Source: Cristatella mucedo (lineage: Eukaryota > Bryozoa > Phylactolaemata > Cristatellidae). Taken from it: a DNA stretch of 64,000 nucleotides. The notes under the pieces were generated by a model. It saw only the letters and a list, made by a program, of their open reading frames with translations. It had not been told where the DNA came from and ran no database searches. Shown piece by piece: positions 47,364 through 57,288 of this stretch (positions are counted from its first letter, which is position 1; the number at the start of each line of letters is the position of its first letter). The stretch lies in contig WPIO01000112.1 of the NCBI GenBank assembly GCA_009760855.2, positions 799,501 to 863,500 of the forward strand. The letters are read 5' to 3'. The translations under genes and the position numbers were made by a program.

Positions 47364-47600
47364 TAATAATAATAATAATAATAATGCACTTGATAAAGCG
47401 CCCTCAGAGAACTCAATCTCTCTCTAGGCGTTTTACATTTGCTGCAAAGGGAAATGCAATTGAATGGTGAGTAATATCATGCTTGATAAACAAACAAAAT
47501 GAATAACATGATTAGGGGTGACATGCACAAGGTCAGCATGCCAATGTGGTTAGTGGCAGCATGCACAGTGTCAGCACACATAAGCACATGAACGAGGAAT
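47364..47600 (-). mobile_element. L-ATT LINE 3' end nested in L-ATTAC
   Basis: taataa-unit tail, then gcacttgataaagcgccctc and the 3' UTR. The flanking L-ATTAC sequence (ctaaagaag | cattaaaaatcttgg) is continuous in the copy at 58915-58945, so the junctions are defined to within a base or two. Confidence 0.88.
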
Positions 47601-47675
47601 CATTAAAAATCTTGGTTATGGCTGGGCTAAGTTGGCTTGCCAGTGGAGACCACAGAGATGATGGTATACGGTCAG
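47601..47675 (-). mobile_element. L-ATTAC LINE, continuation after nested insert
   Basis: cattaaaaatcttggttatg, gctgggctaagttgg and gaccacagagatga match 58930-59000 of the best L-ATTAC copy. Confidence 0.8.
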
Positions 47676-47679
47676 AGAG

Positions 47680-47940
47680 GGTATCTGAGAGCGTCGTTTG
47701 GTTCGCACAGCAGAGAGCCAACCGATGCCCAACACCAACAGTTTATATTGCCACGCGCGGAGTCAAAGGACGCACGGCTCCCTTCGCCCCCTTCTCCCAC
47801 TTGACTCTCCTTTCCTCGACTGCTGCTGTCTCCTGGTCGATCCAGATGAGCCCCAAGGCATATGTGAAGCGCCTGAATAGAGATTAAGTTCTCTTGGGGT
47901 GCTATATAAATGAATTGTATTGTTATTATTATTCATCTAG
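47680..47940 (+). mobile_element. Element with SINE-B-type 3' tail
   Basis: Ends gcgcctgaatagagattaag, ttctcttggggtgctatata, then ATT units: the cleanest SINE-B tail in the window. The upstream 170 bases have no clear tRNA-like head, so it is either a different SINE type sharing the tail or a truncated partner LINE. Confidence 0.6.
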
Positions 47941-48419
47941 GAGGACCAAAACTGTGAGCCGGCCGACCCTGATGGTGAATCCACCATCTGTTCACCAGAG
48001 GGTTACCGGCCTTTGTCCACGCCACATCACAGCCGGACCGCAGCTGTGCACCGGCCCCTCTCGGTGATGCTCCTAACAGCTGTTCACCAGCAGCTTATCA
48101 GAGGAGCCTGCATACAATCTACCTAAAGAGAGTGTAGGTTCTGAGAGATTATCTCTGGTGGATACTTATTAGGCGTACTCCTCCATCAGGGAATGGATCG
48201 TACCACCTACTTTGCTGCTTCACAGGCTGCTTCACTTCTCTACGACCTCGCCGCCTCTGGTGTCTGTACGAGCCATGCAATTTGTACTAGCTCTTGTAAC
48301 GCGCTCCTTGGACAATGATATTTGTTTCTGCGATGCATTGCAATGCACTGAAATGTGTATTATATGCCGATGGTTTACGGTGACAGCAAAGGCCTGTCTA
48401 TCGCACAGATTCTACTACA
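47941..48419. other. No gene seen
   Basis: Mixed sequence with no exon or repeat assignment. Confidence 0.45.
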
Positions 48420-48789
48420 GAAATAGTAATATATTTGCTTAGCGCCCTCAGAGAACAATCTCCTGTTTTAGAGACTTTACGTATGATGTAAATGAAGCGT
48501 GATAAAATGGTTAATGGTGACGTGCACAATATCAACCAGCATAACATTGTTAAAGGTGACAGGCAGAGTGTCAACATGTAGAATCTGGTAAGTGGTAGCA
48601 TGCGCCGAGTAAGCACGCACACGCACACACCGGACGAATCACAAAACCCACTGAATAGTTCTTAATAGATTCTTCTAATAGGTGAGTTCTTGGCTTCTTT
48701 TTTAAATGTCGTCAAATTAGGGTATGTCTTATAGTCAGTCGGGAGTGAGTTCCAGTCTTTGGGAGGCGAGGGAATAAACGCACAATCTT
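48420..48789 (-). mobile_element. L-ATT LINE 3' end, diverged
   Basis: gcttagcgccctcagagaac and the 3' UTR, then the decayed coding end (gggagtgagttccagtcttt). It meets a plus-strand L-ATT 3' end at 48790. Confidence 0.75.
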
Positions 48790-48842
48790 AGTAGTTCTCT
48801 GAGGGTGCTTTATCAAGTGTATTATTATTATTATTATTATAT
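48790..48842 (+). mobile_element. L-ATT LINE 3' terminus only
   Basis: gtagttctctgagggtgctt, tatcaagtg and an ATT-unit tail, back to back with the minus-strand copy. Confidence 0.72.
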
Positions 48843-49237
48843 CCAAGAAATTCCATGCCTCTTCGCTTCGTACTTCGTTGCTGATAGAAGCACTTGCAGG
48901 ATATCAAGAGCCGCGTATCTCGCGGCTCGCCTTTGGCGTATTTCAAGCGTTCGTACGTTTGTCCAAATGAACGCTCTGCGCTGCTTTCTACCGAAACTAG
49001 TGAGGGTTTGTGCGTTCGCTACACTTTCATACCCACCAGACTGACAAGCAAATCGGAGCGCTGCCAATGCCGAGCGCTGCATTGGTATGACGATGCCAAT
49101 AAGGAAGTCGGTAGATCGCAGTCACGTTCAATAGTGCAAAGATGCCGGTAGGTAGGCTCCTCCTTGTAGGCTGTGGGGTTAATCGCGAACTATCGTTTGA
49201 GATCGTTTCAGGTACCTGTCGAAACAGGACTGAAGCC
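48843..49237. other. Possible upstream exon region, uncertain
   Basis: An open plus-strand frame (48894-49151) ends at a possible donor gatgccg|gtaggt, and a good acceptor gatcgtttcag lies at about 49201-49211 before the frame at 49238. It could be a 5' UTR exon and intron; nothing confirms it. Confidence 0.25.
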
Positions 49238-49417
49238 ATGGCGCTTTCCCCTATCCCAGCAAGTGACGAACTGACAACCTAAACACGCGAGGGCTCAGAA
49301 GACCTGACGGAGCTTGAAGCCTTGCCTCTGACCGTGACGACGATCGTCGGCGAAGATGAAAATGAAGACAAGACGACCGCAAAGACAGCTGCGGAGGGAT
49401 CTGACGAACGTCGGTAG
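49238..49417 (+). pseudogene. Protein-like frame with one in-frame TAA
   Basis: After the acceptor cgtttcag comes ATGGCG in good context: MALSPIPASDELTT, a TAA at 49280, then in the same frame TREGSEDLTELEALPLTVTT, IVGEDENEDKTTAKTAAEGS, DERR and TAG. The acidic sequence after the stop is clearly protein-like. Either a host exon inactivated by one change, a short uORF followed by coding sequence, or chance. A GTCG|GTAGTC donor near 49413 is weak. Not recognised. Confidence 0.35.
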
Positions 49418-50175
49418 TCATTAATGTGTACAGCAAAGTGAGGCGGTGAAGTCGAACGCTGACACGTGCCACCATTCGGTTGCCATAGCTTTTCTCAATC
49501 ATCCGAGAATGGCGTCAAATTAAAGAGGGGAAGGGAAACGTTAGTATAGGTTACATCAGCCAGGTTGTGAATGCCGAGATGTTATTTGCGGCTCTCCTCA
49601 AATATAGTTATCAAGATCCGAGTGCGCCATAGCTTGAAGGTTGAAAAACTGAAGATCATGCTTACGGTTAGCTGAGAGCACTACTAGGGCTACACAGAAT
49701 TAAGTATAAATCTCAACGGTAACGCTATCGAGAATTAGGCAGACTCGGAGGAAGTCTGGTTGCGTACAGGCGGTTAAAAAATTTCTGCTCAAGATTTCCA
49801 TATCACAGCCATAGTTTTCTACTAAGTGTTGCAGTAAGCAGGCACACAACTGAGACAGAAATCTGCTTACTGGGACTGGCTGCAGCGACGGACGGCAGAT
49901 TGTTTCACTGTCACGAAATAACTCGGTAGTTCAGTAAGAGCTTTGTTCACTAGAGAAGATACCAGATAGACTATAATATGAGCCCGTCACAGAAGACGAG
50001 TTCAAGACTCAGATTTCCTCTGTGTTTTTATTCTGTGTCGCATTTTCGTCGATTAACGATATTATTGCCGAAACCGCTGCATGCACCGTATAAGAAGCAC
50101 GTGGTAGATGCCAACGCAAACGTATCGCATATACATATGTGTGTGAAAGCTTTTCAGCTCGTGCATGACTAAATA
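49418..50175. other. No gene seen
   Basis: AT-rich flank of the segmental duplication. No supported feature. Confidence 0.45.
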
Positions 50176-50631
50176 GAGGAAGTAATGCATTTTAGCTGGG
50201 GACTACATTGGCTTATTGTCTTTCATTTTTGTTACGATAAATGTTTTCACATAAAGAAAGCTACGGTTAGTTGATCAAACTTCTAACCATAGTATTCTCT
50301 TTTGCAACTCTGCAGAAAGCCGCCGAATATTTTCTGGCACATTTTCTTCCTCTCGGGCAGTAGCAGCACTGGCAGGGCTTCGCACGAATTGCGAAACCCT
50401 CTCGGTCACGACTGAAAAGGCACTTGTGCTAATAGAAGCTCCATTGTACGTGCCGCCTTCCGGCTGTCGCGAAGCTGCATTTGCATTTCTGCTAAAAGCG
50501 CTCAACCTTTGTGCAGGCATGCATCGATTATCAAGAAGCTTAGAGAGCGAAATATCGCCAGTGGCTTGCCTCAGCAAGAGCAGGCGCTGCTAGAGTCGTC
50601 GGCCAGACAATAGCACGCAGTTAGCTCGGCC

Positions 50632-50871
50632 GTGGTCCGGCCGACAGGCCGATCAGCTGTCGTCCTGTGCGGCGATGTCTCAAGCCTTCAGTCAGTTCGT
50701 ACGTCAGGCGTAGAAACTACCGGAAGCAATACAGCGGCTAGCGCATGCGGAAGAGGCGCCGGCATTGTGCGCCCTCGTGTCTCCAGGCGGTTCGTCTGGG
50801 GCAAGCTGCTCTTGCTGGCCCATAGACACCAGCCGGCAACGCCCCTCCATCTTACTGTTATTGGTTTTTAG
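50632..50871 (+). other. Conserved open frame in duplication copy 1
   Basis: An 80-codon frame without ATG, beginning at a GTG, stays open without frameshift in both duplication copies. It includes GRGAGIVRPRVSRRFVWGKL followed by LLLA, slightly like the basic stretch before TM1 of DEG/ENaC subunits. In a 40-codon stretch I compared by eye, silent and replacement differences were about equal, so there is no sign of purifying selection. Probably non-coding. Confidence 0.2.
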
Positions 50872-51006
50872 TGAAAAGGTCGAATTCTGACCTCTTCTCT
50901 GGGCTCGATCTCGATTGGAGCCTACGATTGGTTCTGTTCGACCTGTCGCAATAAGAAGCTACCGTCCTCAAGATTGTAACTGAGCTATTAAAAGTAGCGA
51001 CTAGTC

Positions 51007-51007
<1 letters not shown>

Positions 51008-51094
<87 letters not shown>
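51008..51094. repeat. CA microsatellite (tail of a LINE, copy 1)
   Basis: About 87 bases of perfect CA followed by TA units. It abuts the 3' end of a minus-strand LINE fragment, so on that strand it is a (GT)n tail. Confidence 0.95.
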
Positions 51095-51105
<11 letters not shown>

Positions 51106-51120
51106 CATAAAGATTTATTG

Positions 51121-51605
51121 AAGTTTTTAACTTGCCTAAAGACATTAGCCGGTGGCGCCCTACCCTGCCCTGCCGTGGTCGTGAGCGCTAGCCGGGCCAT
51201 GTTCAGGAACATAGACCACACGGCTTCACAGCCGGTAATGGCACCGGAGACGCAGTGCCGCCTGAATGCCCGTGTTTCTCCGTGTGTGGGATGCAGAGGT
51301 CAGCCAGGCAAGCTTCATTGCTTCCGAGAGATTCATTCCCACCACGGAGGGCCTCACCACTGCCCCGACAGGTAGCCAAGGCAGTCAGGTAGTCACAGGG
51401 TAGACAGGTACAAGTTAGACACACAGGTACAAATAGACAGTCACAAGGTAGACAGGTAGTCAGGAAAGACCGGGCAATGGCTGCGTACCTATCGGTCTTG
51501 TTCCGGGCTGCCACCATCAGTGCATCCTCGCTGCCGTCGAACGGCACCGTCACATAAACAATTACCACATCGGTACCGTTGTCAATGACCAGGTCCGGCT
51601 AGTCA
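51121..51605 (-). mobile_element. RLE-type LINE 3' fragment, copy 1
   Basis: The minus strand reads PDLVIDNGTD then VTVPFDGSEDALMVAARNKT, DRYAAIARSFLT. This is the C-terminal restriction-like-endonuclease region typical of R2/NeSL/CRE-group LINEs, including a PD-x(n)-D arrangement. A minisatellite (51390-51465) interrupts it. 5'-truncated and dead. Confidence 0.65.
51390..51465. repeat. Minisatellite gacaggtagtca-type
   Basis: Irregular tandem units of about 10-14 bases (cacagggtagacaggtac, cacaaggtagacaggtagtc) lying inside the LINE fragment of copy 1 and absent from copy 2 at 61035. A post-duplication expansion. Confidence 0.8.
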
Positions 51606-51609
51606 GCCA

Positions 51610-51805
51610 GACCACCGAAAGCGGGTGGGCACACGCACACACTCACAGACACACACGACACATACACAGACACACACACAGACACAGACACACACACACT
51701 CAAGCACGCACGCACGCACGCACGCACGCACACCCACGCTCGCCCGCCTATACACAAACAGACACACACACACACACATACACACACACACACACACACA
51801 CGTAC
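51610..51805. repeat. Degenerate CA/CACG array, copy 1
   Basis: Long imperfect CA repeat with GCAC and GACA variants, 5' of the LINE fragment. The shorter counterpart in copy 2 is at 61208-61255. Confidence 0.92.
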
Positions 51806-51955
51806 GTACACATTATATAGTGCCCTAAGAGAACCTAATGTATTTTAATCATATAGAGACATGAAAAACGCCGCAGGGCTCGAGCACTCGACCCTGTTCG
51901 TCTTCGGAGAGCACGTTACTCCCGGGCGAAGCCATGGTGGTAGATCAGGCTAGCA
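51806..51955 (-). mobile_element. SINE-B copy in duplication copy 1
   Basis: cattatatagtgccctaaga, gaacctaatg, then the reversed head with gggctcgagcactcgaccct. The same insertion is at 61293 in copy 2. Confidence 0.68.
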
Positions 51956-52930
51956 TCTGTTTTCAATCGTGCCTCGTTTGGGGGGAGCCTCTATTATAGG
52001 ACTCCCTGGCCACATTTCGGCTCAACAATACCCCACTAAAGCGCTCAAAACGAGTGAGACTACTTAGGGCGTGCACAGCGGCGACGGCTCACGGAATTTG
52101 CTCGGCACTACTTGCCTCCGTATCCGGTAGCTGGGCACTCTCTGAATACTCGATACGACCACACTTTACGAGAGAAATAGGAATCGTACGTCTGTAATAG
52201 TATAATCTGTTTTCCTAATTAGAGGTATGGCAGCGCCACTATTGAATCGAGGTATCATCAAGGTTCATATCGCGGAGAAACTAAAACTTGACATCAGCTG
52301 ACCGGTTTCATCACTAAATTCCATGATTGATCCCAATACAGCATCCTTCGTAAGAATACAATAATTTTAGTAGGTCGTTCTTACCAGAATGATTTTTTAT
52401 CCCGACGCTGTACATCTCAGTGCAAGAGAATACATAACCAAGGACTACTGACGTGTGCGGTATAGTGGTCAGATGAGCGTGCAAAACAGTTGTAAGCCAA
52501 AGTTGTTTCCAAACAAAGAGTGTTGCTCTGCTTGCTGCCTGATGCTCGCTCTAAAACCTGAGCCATTATGGCGAGTGTAGATGTCACCTGTCTAGAAAAC
52601 ATCTAGCCTTAGGCAGTTTGGTAATCCCTCAGATAATATCTCGACGTAATTTCTCTGCATTCACGTGTAATCAATTATAATAAATAAAAAACTTGCGAGC
52701 ATTTTTCCGTGCACTTTTTTGCACCAGCGTGCGATTGCATGCGACACTCTAAACGCGAGCAAATTTCAGAATATCCTCCTTAATCGTCCGCTTATCTTTC
52801 GACCGAACTTGGTCACTTCTAGTAATCTGCCGCCGATCCTTCAACATTTCTCGCTTTCCTCAGGCAAGAGCTCGGGCCGCAGTACTATCAATGAAGTTTC
52901 TGCCCCTCGCGATGACCCGCTATAGAGGAA

Positions 52931-53312
52931 GCGCTCAGCTGTTCTGCTCTGGTGCTCTACTCAGCTCCGCAGATGCTCTGCTCAGATGCTCAGGTGCTCT
53001 GGTCAGAAAGAAGAGCTCGAGCGGTCTGCTTGGCGCTCAAATTGTCGCACATTGTCTATCGTTACCGCTCGCATCTCTATTTGCGCGTCTAAAGCAAGCT
53101 GAGTGCAGGCATCGATTATCTAGCAAGATTGCGACAGAAAAATCCCAAGTAGCCCGCGAGTAAGAGCGGGCGCTGCTTGCGTCATCGGCGCGACGGTAGC
53201 GTGGACAGCGAGCTGTCTGGGCGATAGTTGTCGGTCAGTTGCGATCCGATTCGGCGTCTCGAGCGGCCGGCGCCAGTTTGCCGCAGCAGCAGCAGTTCGG
53301 CTGCAGAGACGA
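52931..53312 (+). promoter_or_regulatory. Probable promoter / 5' UTR of DEG/ENaC gene
   Basis: A GC-rising region directly before the channel ATG. The part at 53095-53200 (gtgcaggcatcgattatcta through gagcgggcgctgcttgcgtc) is homologous to 50512-50600 and 60097-60190, so an upstream segment of this gene exists in three copies. There is no TATA box. Confidence 0.4.
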
Positions 53313-53548
53313 ATGGCGGCGAGGAAGAAGCGGGAGGAACTGGAGGCGGCGCTGGAGGAGTACGAGCACGCGCACCGCTGGGTCAAATACGTCCAGTGGC
53401 TCATCCTGCTGACGCTCGCCGCGGTGACCGTCGGGCTGACGGCCAATGTTCTGATCGTCTACTACGAGCGCAACGTCATCACTTCCGTTGTGAAGGAGCT
53501 GTCCAGCAGCGTCGCCTTTTCGAGCGCGACCATCTGCAACTACAACCG
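53313..53548 (+). CDS. DEG/ENaC-family channel, first coding exon
   Basis: ATG in good context (gagacgaATGGCGG). A basic/acidic cytoplasmic N-terminus (MAARKKREELEAALEEYEHA), then TM1 at about residues 28-50 (VQWLILLTLAAVTVGLTANV), then YYERNVITSVVKELSSSVAF and the family signature SSATICNYNR just outside the membrane (compare FPAVTLCNLN in ASICs). DEG/ENaC subunits form trimeric Na+ channels gated by protons, peptides or force. The exon is 78 codons plus CG, with donor CG|GTAAGA. No His-Gly gating motif is evident before TM1, which is unusual and may mean an atypical subunit. The subfamily cannot be assigned from this much. Confidence 0.85.
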
Positions 53549-54182
53549 GTAAGACGGGAGCAGATGAGAACACGTGTGGGTGGGCGGCTTTAATGCGAGG
53601 CGACGCGACGTACACGTACACGTGGACAAACGAAAAGACAGATCGGGTGCGAGTTGGACAGGTGGGTAAATGAATAGACCGGGTGAGAGACGGACCCGCA
53701 TGCAGATGAATATATGACTGTAATTATCAAGCTGCAAGCAACGAGCAGAGTACATTATGGGAATTTTATTATTTTTAGATTTCATTAATATTTATATTTA
53801 TATTAAATTTTATTAGCATGCCGCGTTAGTAGCACTCAAAACGAACTAAGGCAATATCGCTTTACAGCTTACAGCTTCCGGCAGGGAAAACAACAACCAG
53901 ACGGCTCGCGACAAGCGCGGTATCACGTGCTTAGACGAGCGCGCCAAAGCTCGCGAGCGTCACGCTCGGGCCGGCGTGCGATAGCTCGCCAGGAGACATT
54001 CAGGACCGCCGGTTAGTAGGACCTGGCGAATCGTTGGCACCGAATCTTGCACGGATGACAGCGAGCAAACCGGAAGCAGCATCGAAACAGACGAGCAAGT
54101 TAACTACGTCGAAGGGAAAGCTGAGCGGAATAGATAATAAATAATAAATAATGGAATGTATAGTATATTATATATAAACAAA

Positions 54183-54340
54183 CAATGATATTGTATAGAA
54201 TTTGTATAGCACCCCAAGAAAACCTGATCTCTATTCAGGTGCTTCGCAGATGCCTCGGGGCTCGAGCCCACGACCTCAGGCAGACCTTAGTCGAGCTAGC
54301 GAGCACCTTAATCGCTGGACCAACCAGCAGCGTCTTTAGT
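54183..54340 (-). mobile_element. SINE-B copy in DEG/ENaC intron
   Basis: tttgtatagcaccccaagaa, aacctgatctctattcaggt (reversed tail), then ggggctcgagcccacgacct and gcgagcaccttaatcgctgg (reversed B and A box regions). Nearly full length. Confidence 0.82.
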
Positions 54341-54462
54341 CTTGACTTACAAGATGCAAAAACAGTTTCAGGCAGTGAGAGCGGCCAGAAGTGATGTTTG
54401 TACTTTTGGTTCACGCGAGCGTAAAATAAAAGTAAAATTTTGCTGATCAAACAGCCTCATTT

Positions 54463-54545
54463 GTGCCATAATAATAATAATAATGCACTTGATAAATCGC
54501 CTTCAGATATGTCTATATCTTTCTAGGCGCTTTAAATTTACTGAA
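54463..54545 (-). mobile_element. L-ATT LINE 3' terminus
   Basis: ATA units, gcacttgataaatcgccttc, tttctaggcgctttaaattt. It follows a scrap of SINE-A tail (aacagcctcatttgtgcc) at about 54447-54465. Confidence 0.75.
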
Positions 54546-54916
54546 AAGGGAAAGTGTACTAGCTATAGCCTTCGCTCGCAGCGGTCGATGGAGACCTGTC
54601 AGGTGTAAAAATCAATCTCAACTTGAATCGCGAAGAGAGAGCACCTAAGGCTGAGGATACGATCGGGGTGCTGGGAAGGTCTCAAGGCTCGAGATCCTCG
54701 TATGATACAATTTTTTAATTTAAATTTAATTAAATAAATTTAATTAATTAAATTTAACTAAATTTAATTTTAAATTTAAATTCAGCGTGAGGGATTGTGA
54801 GGCGACAGAAAGCCGGAGAAAATGATGCCGCGAGAGAGCGCGACTAGAAGAATGTGAATTCTAGATGTACACGTGCATGCATTACATGCATGCAAGCGCC
54901 ATCCATGAACCCAAGT

Positions 54917-54981
<65 letters not shown>

Positions 54982-55002
54982 ATATATATATATATATATA
55001 TT
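54917..55002. repeat. CA then TA microsatellite
   Basis: About 60 bases of CA followed by about 22 bases of TA. Confidence 0.95.
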
Positions 55003-55110
55003 GTGAAATGTTGCTATTAAAATTGATGTGAATAGTAACCGGAATCAGGTCGACTGGTCCCGGCCGTGCTTGCACCTGACAGGCTGGGCCTGGGCACCGA
55101 CTCACGCAGC

Positions 55111-55334
55111 TAATACGCCGTCGTTTTCTCCATAGAGCCAGCACACTTTCTGCTATGTGCACAGTGCCCGCAGCAGGATCAGAGGGAGTGAGCTGGGAGT
55201 GAGCTGGCTCTGTGCCAAATGATGATATCGTCGTTTGGCACAGAGCCAGCTCATTCCCTCTCATCCTGCTACGGGCACGATACACGTAGCAGAAAGTGTG
55301 CTGTCGGCTCTATGGACAAAACGACGGCGTCTTA
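55111..55334. repeat. 224-bp near-perfect palindrome (foldback element)
   Basis: Left arm from taatacgccgtcgtttt and right arm to aaaacgacggcgtctta are reverse complements over about 105 bases. The inner 19 bases are perfect (55201-55219 against 55234-55252), around a 14-base loop. The left arm has an extra gggagtgagct. Ccgactcacgc(a/g)gc lies directly outside both ends, a likely target duplication of about 13 bases. It lies in the DEG/ENaC intron. Confidence 0.88.
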
Positions 55335-56040
55335 GCCGACTCACGCGGCCTTCCGATGGCGGCCTGCTCTTTCCTAGCTCTAGCTCCTCGCTTACGGAAA
55401 AATGGTAAGCCAAGTCTCTGCGTATATATATATATATATATATTTGTTCAATTTTTTAATTTTAATGTGTAAATTAAAGCGAATAACGTATGCAGTTTGA
55501 CATTATACAAGCGCCAGGTACGCGATATGACGCAGAACACCGAAGCGGGCTCAAAGGCGTTTATTAACGCGGACGCCGCAGCGGGCCAGTACTCGACTGT
55601 CCGCACGGCGTCCTAGACCGACTCCCCGGGCCATTGCCGCCCGTTACTTACATGCCACTGCCATAAATCGCAATAGCACATAAGCCAACGACAGTGTCAT
55701 AATCTCAAAATAACCACTACGTATAGGTTAGCTGATTTAGAAGCATCGTCATTTATGCAGCGGTAGAATGGTCTATTTGATAATAATCTCCTCTCGCAGC
55801 TGGAGATAAAAGATTGCGAGTATCTCACGCTTTGGCCAAGATTCGGGTGCAGTACGTTATATCAGAAGTTCGTGGGACTATACGCTGCAACTTTATTTTC
55901 AGATTAAAATAAGCACCCAATGAGGAGACAGAAGCGTCTCAATTTAAGCGGAAAAATGGCTACCACGCGCTAGGCGCGGGTCGTGACCTCTTCTCTTTGA
56001 CTCCGCAACGGTTCGCTAGCCTGCAAGTGGTGCCAAGTTA

Positions 56041-56560
56041 TAATAATAATAACACATTTAGTATAGCACCCTCAGAGAACTCAATGTCTTCCTAGGCACT
56101 TTACATTTGCTACAAAGGAAGCACGATCAAATGGTTAGTGATAGCATGTTCAATACACAACAAGAATAACATGATTAGGGGGACGTGCTCGGAGTCATCA
56201 TGTAAGTATGGTTATAATAATAATAATTCGCTTGATAAAGCGTTAGTGGCTGAATAATTCACTTGATAAATGGTTAGTGGCTGAATGCACAGTGTCAGCA
56301 CGCATAAGCACACAAAGGGCGAATCACAGGGACCCACTACATGCTGTAATAAGTAGATGCATTTTTAGTTTCTTTTTGATTGTGGGAAAGTCAGGGGATG
56401 TCGTGACGCAAGTCGACAGCGAGCTCCAGAATTCTGAAAGCTCGAAGGCACGGTCTCCAAAGGACTTGACATTTGTACGAAGTACCGGTAAACAGTTTGA
56501 CTCGGAAAAGTCATTCAGGGCTTTCGGGGGGAAGTCGTATAAAGCTGAGCGCTTGAGCCA
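56041..56560 (-). mobile_element. L-ATT LINE 3' end, internally rearranged
   Basis: ATA-unit tail, gcaccctcagagaactcaat and 3' UTR to about 56210. Then a second ATA-unit plus cgcttgataaagcg start at 56215, followed by 3' UTR and the decayed coding end (ggactcgacatttgtacg-type). Two overlapping truncated copies or a duplicated tail. Confidence 0.75.
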
Positions 56561-56769
56561 GTGGGCCTGCGGTTGTTGCTAACAGTTTGCCCTAGTGCTT
56601 TTGTGTGTGCGACGCGAGGCGGTGGTCTAAGTTATGCCTGTGCAGCGGCCATTCATCCGATTGATTGAATGACGATTGTTTCGTATTGGTTCTCCCTCCC
56701 CCCCCCCCGCCTGCTGTGACCTCAGGAGACCGACCTCACTAGACCTCGCAGCCGTACGTCGCCTTTCAG

Positions 56770-56864
56770 CTGGAAGTTTTCGCTGGTAAACAAGACGCCG
56801 CACATGATGATGGTTCAAAATGCGTACTTGACTAAAGACAACACTGGGAGCAAAGTCTCACCAG
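56770..56864 (+). CDS. DEG/ENaC-family channel, second coding exon
   Basis: Acceptor gtcgcctttcag and donor CCAG|GTAAGC are both strong. One base plus 31 codons plus one base: WKFSLVNKTPHMMMVQNAYL then TKDNTGSKVSP. The leading C completes CG from the first exon to give Arg, so the joined protein reads CNYNR-WKFSLVNKTP. This is the expected transition from the post-TM1 signature into the extracellular palm and finger. The next exon should begin with two bases; a weak frame after ttcaacag at 57054 is the only nearby option, and I do not call it. Confidence 0.72.
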
Positions 56865-57288
56865 GTAAGCAGACGAGGAGCGCACAAAAGAGCCTCCTAG
56901 CGGTGCGGGCTGCGAGGCGATTCTACCGCAGCGATGCCGCGCCAATGAGCCGCGTCGCCTGCTCCGGCCATGACCGACCGCTACCTCCCCCTCACGTGAC
57001 TGACTAATTGCCTCTCGGGACCCGGTTAGCCCTGGCGGCTCTTTTTTCAACAGCGGCCGCACGTGCTCGCGTCGCTATCCATCCGTCGATCTATTTTCTC
57101 CGCGAGCTACTTGAAAGGCGATCTTTGAACTGCGACTACTCGACCGGGCTACTTTAACTCCGCGGTCGCTCAGCGGCGGTCTGAGAGGCGGCGATGGCGA
57201 CGTCGGTGGGCGCGAGTCACTCTTGAGTGACTCGCGGTGACCTTTCTGCTCTCGCTGCCCTCCAGCTATTCGCCAACGCCACCATGTA
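56865..57288. other. GC-rich intron segment, no exon called
   Basis: Contains the short perfect palindrome at 57211-57236 and CpG-rich sequence. The frame after the acceptor at 57054 stays open for 34 codons but has no family signature. Confidence 0.4.
57211..57236. promoter_or_regulatory. 12-bp perfect inverted repeat with AP-1-like halves
   Basis: cgcgagtcactc, two bases tt, then gagtgactcgcg. Each arm holds a GAGTCA/TGACTC half resembling an AP-1 (bZIP) site. A regulatory role is inference. Confidence 0.4.

Larger units (their letters stand above)
50176..52930. repeat. Segmental duplication, copy 1
   Basis: Aligns in order with 59752-62383 plus 63792-64000: agtaatgcattttagctggg, aaccatagtattctcttt, ttcgcacgaattgcgaaacc, the CA array, the LINE fragment, the SINE-B, agaatgattttttatccc-type sequence, and ccgatccttcaacatttctc. 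All component repeats are shared at the same sites, so the unit duplicated after they had inserted. The unit ends just upstream of the DEG/ENaC first exon. Confidence 0.88.

Noticed and set aside
51008-51805. Cys/Val- and His/Thr-rich open frames across CA repeats (also at 15.3, 54.9, 60.6 and 61.2 kb)
   Set aside because: Pure translation of dinucleotide repeats, open in several frames at once. Not genes.
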